This document shows, piece after piece, positions 30,063 through 37,025 of a stretch of DNA of 64,000 bases. A program made the position numbers and the translations under genes. The DNA lies in the NCBI GenBank assembly GCA_027627685.1, contig CP091241.1:1489191-1553190 (forward strand), written 5' to 3'. How positions within the stretch are numbered: the first letter of the stretch is position 1; each line of letters begins with the position of its first letter. The DNA comes from Hyphomonadaceae bacterium ML37 (GTDB taxonomy: Bacteria > Pseudomonadota > Alphaproteobacteria > Caulobacterales > Maricaulaceae). A model generated the notes under the pieces. The model did not search any database, was not told the origin of the DNA, and saw only the letters and a list, made by a program, of their open reading frames with translations.

Positions 30063-30099
30063 TCCCTCCCCTCAAGGGGAGGGGGTATAGATAAATCTG
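30063..30099 (+). repeat. Left copy of inverted 34-bp repeat bounding the accessory island
   Basis: The repeat contains the palindrome CCCTCCCCTCAAGGGGAGGG followed by the asymmetric tail GGTATAGATAA. A near-identical copy in opposite orientation lies at 31989-32023, with both tails pointing inward. It may also act as a hairpin terminator for parC, but no T-run follows. Confidence 0.75.
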
Positions 30100-30250
30100 G
30101 AATTTAATATCAGCCACGCGTGCTGTAGCGGATCGTAATCGAACGGCGGGGAGCGGATTCAATTACGCCTTCGATTTTGGATCGGAGCGTTTTACCTAGC
30201 CAACAGTCTCTACTAATTTCCAGCCCGCATCAGAGGGCTGAGCCAAAATG

Positions 30251-30997
30251 TCAAAATTTTTGGAGATACTGGACGATGGACTGCAGAAATTCCGGGTTTC
30301 GATAGGATAAATAGATTCCAACATAAACAGCAAGTAATATTGCTGCGATACCAAAAATAGAAATTAACCGTGTGACGAATGGACCCCTGATAGAATTAAG
30401 TAAAGAAACACGATCAAACGCGTGATCATATTCCGTTTTGCGCGGTATAATTAGACGGTATTTCCACCCGTCATCTCTTCTCCAGCGCACCACCCATGGA
30501 TCATGAACCATATCAATAATGTAAATCGGCCAGAGGACATACATGTTAAAATAAAAGTAACCTCTATGTATAAAGTGTAGTAATCGCGGAGTCTTCCGTA
30601 ATTTATCTTTAATTTTATTTATTAATTTCTGTAATGATAGAAGACGAACACTCGAAGATTGAAAGGTTCCGCCACTGTTATTTGTAACCTCATTGAACGT
30701 TGGTCCTACAGCATTTAACAAAGCAGATCCAAGCAAAAAATAGCTAAAAGATAGGTCTTTCACAAATTGCGGGAATATATCCACTTGAAAAACGGTTATA
30801 GGGAGCCCTATCGTGAAATTAAATATTATCCTTGATATTTCTCCGGCCAACTCGGAAACAATAAATAGAAATGGTGGAGATTCCGCAAAAAATATCCTTA
30901 TTAAAAGGCCGGATAGGCTTAGCGAAGCAATAAATATCGCAAACTGCGAAGAAAGTGTTTTTATAAAAGGGAAAAACCTATTCCGCCGTTGCCTCAT
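30251..30997 (-). CDS. AT-rich orphan membrane protein, unrecognised
   Basis: A 248-residue protein I do not recognise. Base composition is strikingly AT-rich against the GC-rich surroundings, with codons unlike the neighbours, a sign of recent acquisition. The protein begins with basic MRQRRNRFFPFIK and shows about four or five hydrophobic stretches: FAIFIASLSLSGLLIRIFF (about 19-37), one around residues 58-72, FSYFLLGSALLNAVG (about 83-97), YFNMYVLWPIYIIDMV (about 147-162) and LISIFGIAAILLAVYVGIYL near the C-terminus. Between them lies a basic loop with WVVRWRRDDGWKYRLIIPRK. It lies within the inverted-repeat-bounded island beside the decayed cas1. It could be foreign cargo; no function can be assigned. 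Confidence 0.6.
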   Translation of the reverse strand: MRQRRNRFFPFIKTLSSQFAIFIASLSLSGLLIRIFFAESPPFLFIVSELAGEISRIIFNFTIGLPITVFQVDIFPQFVKDLSFSYFLLGSALLNAVGPTFNEVTNNSGGTFQSSSVRLLSLQKLINKIKDKLRKTPRLLHFIHRGYFYFNMYVLWPIYIIDMVHDPWVVRWRRDDGWKYRLIIPRKTEYDHAFDRVSLLNSIRGPFVTRLISIFGIAAILLAVYVGIYLSYRNPEFLQSIVQYLQKF

Positions 30998-31014
30998 TTT
31001 ATGCCCGCCATAAG

Positions 31015-31872
31015 CTAAATTATTTGAGGCGTGATGCGGCTAGCAAGAAGCCTTGGTATTAATGCACCCACCCGACACGTCCCATTCTCACTCACGCCAA
31101 AATCCTTTGCGCTGAACTCATGCTCCCGGAGCATCTCCAGCACCTTGCGCTCAGCTTCCGGCCTAGCCGACTCCATCCGGTCGAATACGAATGTATCGCG
31201 GTCTGGGCGCGTGTCACCATGAACAATCCCGATTGTCGGGTCATATCCGTCTGCGATGATCGCGATGCGGGTGCGAATTTCGAGCATGCCGTAGGCGTAA
31301 TTGAGCATGGCGTTGACCGGGTGCGTTGCCCGCCGGTTGCTCGGAACCTTCTTCGCCCTGAGCGATGAGCGTGATTGATAGGTCAGCCAATCTTGCGGGA
31401 TGGCGTTCTGATCGCGCGCTTTCGACGGATCGGCGTTGTGCGCCATGTCCGAAAGTATGCCCGCGAGACCTGGCCCTCCAGGCCGAGCAATTCAGATACG
31501 GTTTGAGGCGGGCTGCGCTCCAGAATGGCTAGTACTTCTTCTGCGCACGCCATCGCGCGCGCGAATGTCAGAGGGCGGAAAACAGGCTTGAAGATTGTCG
31601 AGCGTGCCTTCGATCTTCTGGCGAATAAGGTTCGCGCCGAACGCGGCGCGAGCCGCCTCTTTGGTCCGCCTCTGTCTCTGCCATGCGGCTTTCTCGGGAT
31701 CGCTGGCTTAGCTGGGCTTACCGACAACCGACTGAATGCGGCCATCCCAACGCAGGCGGATGAGCGGCGTGTCCTGAGAGCCCAGCCAATCAAGCGCGTC
31801 CAGCGTGATTTCGCCGGAGCCGTCCACGATCACGATACGCGGCGGGTGACCTGAGACCCTCTGCTCCCTCAG
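31015..31872 (-). pseudogene. cas1: Decayed solo cas1 (CRISPR integrase family)
   Basis: Reading the minus strand gives an almost continuous Cas1 homologue broken by lesions. The N-terminal part RIVIVDGSGEITLDALDWLG...LIRLRWDGRIQSVVG is followed by an in-frame TAA (31710-31708), continues in that frame with LIRQKIEGTLDNL, shifts frame near 31570 to give AEEVLAILERSPPQTVSELL and SRAYFRTWRTTPIRRK, and shifts back near 31415 into IPQDWLTYQSRSSLRAKK. The last 143 codons from ATG 31446 are open and hold all three metal ligands of Cas1: Glu in NYAYGMLE, His in TIGIVHGD and Asp in TFVFDRME. The C-terminus ends early at ITPQII. No cas2, other cas gene or CRISPR array is near, so this is a remnant of a stand-alone Cas1 of the kind scattered in alphaproteobacteria. 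Confidence 0.8.
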
Positions 31873-32184
31873 TTATTTTGAGAGTCTGACCCTTTCATAT
31901 TGGATGGTTTGAGGTGTGGCCAGCGCGCCGGGAGTGGAGCCCGGATGCGCTCGAGCGAGTATCCGGAAACGCCATCATATTTTCCGCTGGACTTATCTAT
32001 ACCCCTCCCCTCAAGGGGAGGGACAGCGGACAGCGCCGTCTTCAACCAAATCCGCTCCAAATGCGATGGCCTTGGCGCTTGACCGGCCGTTGACCCTGTC
32101 TGCGTTGTCAGTTGGCGTTGGCGCGCGTGCGCGTTAAACCATGGGCAAGCGGTGCTGACTCGCGCCGGGCTTTAGGAGTGCGAC
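31873..32184. other. 312-base stretch without a supported gene
   Basis: It holds the right copy of the inverted repeat (31989-32023), a short hairpin CCGGG-agtggag-CCCGG at 31929-31945, and the upstream region of lemA. A 63-codon minus-strand frame here spans the repeat and resembles no family. No clear lemA promoter could be picked out. Confidence 0.6.
31989..32023 (-). repeat. Right copy of inverted 34-bp repeat bounding the accessory island
   Basis: Read on the minus strand it is the palindrome CCCTCCCCTTGAGGGGAGGG followed by GTATAGATAAG, matching the left copy at 30063-30099 except for a few bases and a one-base length difference. The pair flanks the orphan membrane gene and the cas1 remnant. 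Confidence 0.75.
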
Positions 32185-32733
32185 ATGGAATTCATGGTGT
32201 TTTTGGCCATCATCGTGGTGATCGGCCTGGTCATCGTCCTGATCTACAACCGGCTGGTCGCGCTGCGTCAGACGACGCGTCAGGCCTGGGGCGATATCGA
32301 CGTCCAGCTCAAGCAGCGCCACGATCTGGTCCCCAATCTGGTGGAGACCGTGAAAGGCTACGCCGCCCACGAGAGCCAGACGCTGGAAAACGTGGTCAAA
32401 GCCCGCCAGCAGGCGGTGGACGCCAGCTCGGTGAAAGACCTGGCCCAGGCCGAGAACATGCTGACCGGCGCGCTGCGCCAGCTGTTCGCTCTGTCGGAAG
32501 CCTATCCGGACCTGAAGGCGAACCAGAATTTCCTCAAACTCCAGAACGAGCTGGCGGATCTGGAAAACAAGATCGCCGCCGCGCGCCGCTTCTTCAACAA
32601 TGCCGTGTCGGAATACAACACCGCCATCGAACAATTCCCGGCGGTCGTGCTGGCGGGCATGTTCGGCTTCAAGGAGAAGGAATTCTTCGAGATCGGCGGT
32701 ACGGAACGCGCGACGCCGTCTGTGTCTTTCTAG
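32185..32733 (+). CDS. lemA: LemA family protein
   Basis: A 182-residue protein with an N-terminal membrane anchor (VFLAIIVVIGLVIVLIYNRL) and the LemA four-helix coiled-coil domain: RQAWGDIDVQLKQRHDLVPNLVETVKGYA and FFNNAVSEYNTAIEQFPAVVLAGMFGF are strongly conserved. AGGAG lies six bases before ATG. In many bacteria lemA is directly followed by an M48 or TPM-domain gene; here the M48 gene is 2.2 kb further on, with the Fic cassette between on the other strand. The lemA stop TAG overlaps the fic stop in the shared tetranucleotide CTAG. The function of LemA is not settled. Confidence 0.95.
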   Translation: MEFMVFLAIIVVIGLVIVLIYNRLVALRQTTRQAWGDIDVQLKQRHDLVPNLVETVKGYAAHESQTLENVVKARQQAVDASSVKDLAQAENMLTGALRQLFALSEAYPDLKANQNFLKLQNELADLENKIAAARRFFNNAVSEYNTAIEQFPAVVLAGMFGFKEKEFFEIGGTERATPSVSF

Positions 32734-33428
32734 GGGCGGGGCCGATACGCCAGACGGCTTTGAAACAGGCGCGCCAGCCAGCTGAAAAGCGGCTGGTTGG
32801 TGTTTAGTCTGTGCGCATTAACGACGGCTTCAGCCAGCCCGTGAATATCGTTGTGAATGAAGGGCGACAGAGTGAGCGGCGCGATGGCGCCACCTGTTAT
32901 CTGGCTCAGGTCGATCTCCAGAACGGCGCGCGCCATGCGTCCATTGCCATCGCGATATGGGTGAATCAAAACCAGCGCGAGATACCGCATCATGGCCCAG
33001 GCTAAAGGGTGAGGCGCCGCTGCAAGAGTCAGGGCGCGCCACTGGTCCATCAGTTCCGGCAGGTGTTCCGGGTCGGGATACAGCATCCGGTAGTTGCCGC
33101 AGACGCCTGATCGGGCTGTTCGGGTGCGAAATTCGGCGCAGGCGCCCAGCACGCGTTTCGCGATCATGTTTAGATCGGCCGGGGCGTCTTGCAGGTCGTC
33201 CAGTGAAGGACGTGTCCGCCCGGCAAGATGATCGGCATGCCGGAGCAGGCTCGATTGATGGCGGGCGCTCGTCCTGGCCAGGTCTCGGGCCAGCGCGATG
33301 TCATCAGGCAGCGCCCGCAGCGCCTTCAGCCCGGTCAGAAGCGCTTCCAGATGGTGATGATCAAGGTCGGGGTAGGCGAATCTGGGCCTCACGTCCAACA
33401 GGTTCACCCGCATGGCGTCACGGCGCAT
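32730..33428 (-). CDS. Fic-domain protein (third gene of inserted cassette)
   Basis: A 232-residue protein with a complete Fic motif HPYRDGNGRMAR (about 156-167), the catalytic histidine loop for transfer of AMP or another nucleotide moiety onto target hydroxyls. The preceding helix (HPLAWAMMRYLALVLI) fits the Fic core. I see no S/TxxxE(G/N) inhibitory helix at either end, which would self-block activity in class II and III Fic proteins, nor a FicA-like antitoxin beside it. ATG 33428 overlaps the stop of the upstream gene by 11 bases; ATG 33413 is an alternative. It converges on lemA with overlapping stop codons. A cytoplasmic AMPylating toxin or effector modifier is inference. Confidence 0.85.
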   Translation of the reverse strand: MRRDAMRVNLLDVRPRFAYPDLDHHHLEALLTGLKALRALPDDIALARDLARTSARHQSSLLRHADHLAGRTRPSLDDLQDAPADLNMIAKRVLGACAEFRTRTARSGVCGNYRMLYPDPEHLPELMDQWRALTLAAAPHPLAWAMMRYLALVLIHPYRDGNGRMARAVLEIDLSQITGGAIAPLTLSPFIHNDIHGLAEAVVNAHRLNTNQPLFSWLARLFQSRLAYRPRP

Positions 33429-34044
33429 CGTCCGCTGCACGAGGACGCAGGGGCAGGTCGTCTATCCCGTACTCACGGGTGAACTCGCTCGCGATCACAA
33501 GCTGGCCCGGCCAGCCGATATCATCGCTGATCCACTCGCGCACCTCGTCGTAAAGCACCTCTCCATCCTTGATGGTGATGGTGTAAATCAGGAAGCTGAA
33601 TGAAACAGGCCGCGTCACCGGTCGAACGGTGCCAAAATGGCCATATTGACGGGTCAGATGAAGCTTGAGGCGCAAGTCGAATTCATCACCATACATGCAA
33701 GCGATGCGATCCAGCCGCGCGACCGTGTAATATTGAGCCATGGCGCGATTTACGAACTCATTTACCTGATCACTATATGTTTCTCCATCGAGGAATAAGC
33801 GATATGTATAGTGTCCTATTTCCTCTGAAATATTGCCGATAGTCCGGTTTGAGGTCAGCCGGATCGCTCCCAGACGGCAAGATGCTTCGAATGCCGTCTC
33901 CACGTTTGTGTTGTAGGGAACATATCGGCAAGATTCATCCGCGTGATCCGGGCCGGGGTCGATGCAGAACGTCTGCGCATCCGCCGATATTGCTCCCGCC
34001 GACCAAATGGCCCACGCGGTCAGGAGCCCAAGGACCCACTTCAT
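33418..34044 (-). CDS. Secreted protein of unknown function (second gene of inserted cassette)
   Basis: A 208-residue protein with a Sec signal (MKWVLGLLTAWAIWSAGAIS-ADAQ) and a mature domain I do not recognise. Mature features: four cysteines (in TFCIDPG, ESCRY, EASCRLG and RIACMYG), which could form two disulfides in the periplasm, and beta-rich segments such as YTYRLFLDGETYSD and FSFLIYTITIKDGEVLY. It begins 12 bases after the JAMM-like gene stops and its end overlaps the fic start, so the three genes form one transcription unit. As a periplasmic partner following a toxin-like gene it could be an immunity protein; that is inference from position only. Confidence 0.7.
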   Translation of the reverse strand: MKWVLGLLTAWAIWSAGAISADAQTFCIDPGPDHADESCRYVPYNTNVETAFEASCRLGAIRLTSNRTIGNISEEIGHYTYRLFLDGETYSDQVNEFVNRAMAQYYTVARLDRIACMYGDEFDLRLKLHLTRQYGHFGTVRPVTRPVSFSFLIYTITIKDGEVLYDEVREWISDDIGWPGQLVIASEFTREYGIDDLPLRPRAADDAP

Positions 34045-34056
34045 AACACGACCCTC

Positions 34057-34749
34057 TCAATCCAGTCGCAAACCACAAGCGTTTGTATTGCCGCCTCTAA
34101 TTTGGGCCATTTCATGTTCCGAGAATTCACGTAATGAGGGCGTCCCGGGCACATTATGCTGTTCTGGAGGGAACCAGACAATATAGTCCATGAAATTAGG
34201 ATCAATCATTGCCGTTGCACCCATAAGAAACCCGTTACTTCTCAGGTGCTGAGCAAATCGTGCATCGTCTTCGCTGGGTCTCGGATCGTTGCGGTGAAGG
34301 TGAGCGAACCCTACGATTGTATCTGTACCCGGGATGTTGCGCAGGGCCTGCAGCGGTCCGGATGGAACTCCATTTTCCACGCGAAAGCTGATGGTGTCTG
34401 AGCTGTTCGACGTAAAAGTATCCGTCGCTCTCAATGCTCCGCTTTGGTCTCGCACAATAAATACGCCATGTTCAATAAACTGAGTGCCGGACACCCGGCT
34501 TATGAGTGTCGTCGCCGCTGTCTGCGCCACAGTCCTGACGTTCTGAATATCATCCGGCAGGTGCGCTGATGACGCCTCAGACTGCCCCTGGCATGGGTCC
34601 TCGCCCTGAACGGGATCAGGATCGCCCCAATCGCCACCGCCTCCGCCCTGATCTGTATCGGGATGAAGGTGCATACCCGGGCCACTCGGGCCTGGATCGT
34701 AGGGCGGCGTCAGTCTCGTGCCTGTGATGACAATGACATCGGTGGTCAT
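34057..34749 (-). CDS. JAMM/JAB-like (DUF4329-type) protein (first gene of inserted cassette)
   Basis: A 230-residue protein with an ATG preceded by GGAG at six bases. The N-terminus MTTDVIVITGTRLTPP resembles the plug-entry motif of TonB-dependent receptors, followed by a Pro/Gly/Asp-rich linker to about residue 60. From about 90 it matches the JAMM metallo-isopeptidase pattern: Glu93 (FIEHGVFIVRDQSG), His150-x-His152 and Ser159/Asp162 in FAHLHRNDPRPSEDD, one residue shorter between His and Ser than RadC-like proteins. DUF4329 domains with this pattern occur in polymorphic toxins (family knowledge). Longer in-frame reading up to 35469 runs into the antisense of the M48 gene and is spurious. 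Function as protease, deconjugase or effector is open. Confidence 0.65.
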   Translation of the reverse strand: MTTDVIVITGTRLTPPYDPGPSGPGMHLHPDTDQGGGGGDWGDPDPVQGEDPCQGQSEASSAHLPDDIQNVRTVAQTAATTLISRVSGTQFIEHGVFIVRDQSGALRATDTFTSNSSDTISFRVENGVPSGPLQALRNIPGTDTIVGFAHLHRNDPRPSEDDARFAQHLRSNGFLMGATAMIDPNFMDYIVWFPPEQHNVPGTPSLREFSEHEMAQIRGGNTNACGLRLD

Positions 34750-34965
34750 GATCTTCTCCACACTATTATGCACTTCAAGATAGCATAAAAATAGCGTCAA
34801 AAATGTGACCGGGCTGCGTTCCGGTTTGTGGGCAGGAAGCGAGGCGACCGTGGTCAATCCCTCAAGTGCGGCTGCGATATTGACCGGCCCTCCCGGCCTC
34901 CCCAACAGTGCCACTGGGAGCGCGAAGCCGGACCAGCGCCGGTTCAAACAACGGAGGAGCCGCCC
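34750..34965. promoter_or_regulatory. Divergent intergenic region between the cassette and the M48 gene
   Basis: This 216-base gap carries the start signals for both sides. The part next to the cassette (34760-34810) is AT-rich, with a possible minus-strand -10 CATAAT at about 34769-34774; the -35 is not obvious. The M48 side is GC-rich with no promoter I can name. Confidence 0.4.
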
Positions 34966-35946
34966 ATGATCGCTGCGGCGGGTCTGCGCACGCATATCTG
35001 GAACAATAACCTGAAATCCATTGTCCTGATGGCGGGGTTTCCGGTGCTCCTGCTGGCGCTGACCTATGCCGGGGCGCTGTTCTTCGTTGCCTACTCGGCC
35101 GATGCGCCGGGCCAGCAGGAATTCGCGCTGGCGCTGGACTGGACGCTGTCGGCCATCCCCTTCGTGCTGGTGGCCGCCGGGGTCTGGTTCATCATCGCCT
35201 GGCTCGGCTATCAGCGGATGATTGACGCGGCCACTGGCGCCCATACCGTGCGCCGGACTGATGAGCCCAAGCTCTATAATCTGCTCGAAAACCTGTGCAT
35301 CTCGCGCGGGCTGACCATGCCGGCCTTGCGCATCATCGAAACGCCGTCCCTGAATGCCTACGCCACCGGGCTCAGCGAGCGCCAGGCGGCGGTGACGGTG
35401 ACGCGCGGGCTGATGGACAGCCTTGATGATGACGAGCTCGAAGCGGTGCTGGCCCATGAGCTGACGCATATTCGAAACCGCGATGTGCGCCTTCTGGTGA
35501 TTTCGGTGATCTTCGTGGGGATTATTTCCTTCGTCGGCCAGATCTTCGCGCGTGGCATGTTGCGCGGCTCGGTCGCGCGTGCGGGCGGGGCGCGCCGGGG
35601 CGGAGGCGGCAATGCGGGCGTGCTGATCATCGTGGCGCTGGCCATTGTGGCGCTGAGCTATGTTTTGGCGATCATGATCCGCTTCGCCATGTCGCGAAAA
35701 CGCGAATACATGGCCGATGCGGGCGCGGTGGAACTGACGCGCAATCCCGATGCGATGATCGGGGCGCTGAACAAGATTTCAGGGCGCACCACCATCGACA
35801 AAGCGCCCGAGGAAGTGCGCCAGATGTTCCTGCACGATGATTCAGCCTCGTTCGCGGGCCTGTTCACCACCCACCCGCCCATCCCCAAGCGGATCGCGGC
35901 GCTGGAGGCCTATGCGGGGGGATCGTCGGTCCGGGCCGGGGCCTGA
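34966..35946 (+). CDS. M48 family membrane metallopeptidase (HtpX-like)
   Basis: A 326-residue membrane zinc peptidase. Two N-terminal membrane segments (about 18-42 and 60-80), the zinc motif HELTH (164-168), further hydrophobic segments (about 174-190 and 210-235) and the third ligand Glu in KREYMADAGAVELT form the HtpX/M48B layout. GGAGGAG lies six bases before ATG 34966. The C-terminal THPPIPKRIAALE is also typical. Its usual partner lemA is separated from it by the cassette. Its last 37 bases overlap the convergent AI-2E-family gene. Role: quality control of membrane proteins, by family. Confidence 0.93.
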   Translation: MIAAAGLRTHIWNNNLKSIVLMAGFPVLLLALTYAGALFFVAYSADAPGQQEFALALDWTLSAIPFVLVAAGVWFIIAWLGYQRMIDAATGAHTVRRTDEPKLYNLLENLCISRGLTMPALRIIETPSLNAYATGLSERQAAVTVTRGLMDSLDDDELEAVLAHELTHIRNRDVRLLVISVIFVGIISFVGQIFARGMLRGSVARAGGARRGGGGNAGVLIIVALAIVALSYVLAIMIRFAMSRKREYMADAGAVELTRNPDAMIGALNKISGRTTIDKAPEEVRQMFLHDDSASFAGLFTTHPPIPKRIAALEAYAGGSSVRAGA

Positions 35947-37025
35947 GGCGCGTCGTCCTCGTCCAGGAGGTCGCGATAGGTGCGCGCGTATATGAACCAG
36001 ACCGAGGTGAACAGGGCGGCGACGACCGGGCCGATCACCAGGCCGATAAAGCCGAACAGGGTCAGGCCGCCCAGCGTCGACAACAGCACCATCAGATCGC
36101 TCATTTTGGCGTCCTTGCCCACCAGCATCGGGCGCAGCACGTTGTCGACATGCATGATGACGACAAAGCCGAATATGGCCAGCACGACCGCCGCGACGGG
36201 CGAGCCCGTGGCGAACAGCCAGATGACCGCCGGCCCCCAGACCAGCGGCGTGCCGACGGCCGGAATGATAGAGATAAGGCCCGCCACTGCGCCCCAGAAC
36301 ACCGAGCCCGGCACGCCCGCAATGGCCATGGCGCCGCCGGTCAGCGAGCCCTGGATCAGGGCGATGATGAAGGTGCCTTTCACGGTGGCCCGGATCGTCG
36401 AGAGCGTGCGTTCCGCCAGCACTTCGCGATCGCGGTCGCGCATCGGCAAGAGGTTCATGGCGCCCTTGAGCGAGCTCTCGCCGGATGTGAGCAGATAGAA
36501 CAGGGCGAACAGGAAGACGATGGCGCCCAGCGCAAAACCCAGCGCGCCGCCCGTAGCGCGGGTCAGGCCATTGATCATCGCGCCGCCCAGACCGGAGGCC
36601 AGCTCATTGAGCCGGCGGGCCATTTCGCCCTGATAGGGGGCGAGGGCGTCCTTGAACGGCACCCAGTCGGGCAGACCGGCCAGGCCTTCTTCGCGGAAAT
36701 TGCGGATCTCGCCCTGCAGCCAGGGCAGCACGGTCTGGCCCACCTCCACTGCCTGCTGGGCGACAACCCCCAGAATTGCCAGCAGGGGCAGGAGGATCAG
36801 GAAGACGGCCAGAACCAGCAGCAGGGACGCGGTAATCTTGGGACGCCCGCCCATGAGTGATGACAGCCTGCGCTGCACCGGCATCAGGAAAATGGCCATC
36901 ACAGCCGCCAGAAACAGCGCGCCGAGAAAATCGCGGATCATCCAGAGGAAAACGGCGGTCAGGCCCAGCGCGAGCGCGACAATGAAGACCCGTTGAAGCT
37001 GAAGCCGGCGCGCGTCATGAACCAT
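35910..37025 (-). CDS. AI-2E family transporter / permease
   Basis: A 371-residue polytopic membrane protein of the PerM/TqsA (AI-2E exporter) family, with about eight membrane segments and the conserved stretch FWGAVAGLISIIPAVGTPLVWGPAVIWL and FIGLVIGPVVAALFTSVWFIY. Substrates in this family vary; autoinducer export is shown only for some members, and others are Na+/H+ antiporters, so I do not assign one. AAGGA lies six bases before ATG. The start overlaps the stop of the TRAP large permease by 11 bases, so it is translationally coupled to the TRAP operon. Its 3' end overlaps the M48 gene on the other strand. Confidence 0.88.
   Translation of the reverse strand: MVHDARRLQLQRVFIVALALGLTAVFLWMIRDFLGALFLAAVMAIFLMPVQRRLSSLMGGRPKITASLLLVLAVFLILLPLLAILGVVAQQAVEVGQTVLPWLQGEIRNFREEGLAGLPDWVPFKDALAPYQGEMARRLNELASGLGGAMINGLTRATGGALGFALGAIVFLFALFYLLTSGESSLKGAMNLLPMRDRDREVLAERTLSTIRATVKGTFIIALIQGSLTGGAMAIAGVPGSVFWGAVAGLISIIPAVGTPLVWGPAVIWLFATGSPVAAVVLAIFGFVVIMHVDNVLRPMLVGKDAKMSDLMVLLSTLGGLTLFGFIGLVIGPVVAALFTSVWFIYARTYRDLLDEDDAPQAPARTDDPPA

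Noticed and set aside
30063-30086. Palindrome as plain intrinsic terminator of parC
   Set aside because: The stem is GC-rich but no T-run follows, and a second inverted copy elsewhere shows it is a repeat element; a terminating effect remains possible.
30036-32184. CRISPR array near the cas1 remnant
   Set aside because: No regularly spaced repeats are visible. The two copies of the 34-bp repeat are single, inverted and 1.9 kb apart.
34750-35469. Apparent 240-residue N-terminal extension of the JAMM-like protein
   Set aside because: It is antisense to the M48 peptidase gene, and the ATG at 34749 has a good ribosome site.
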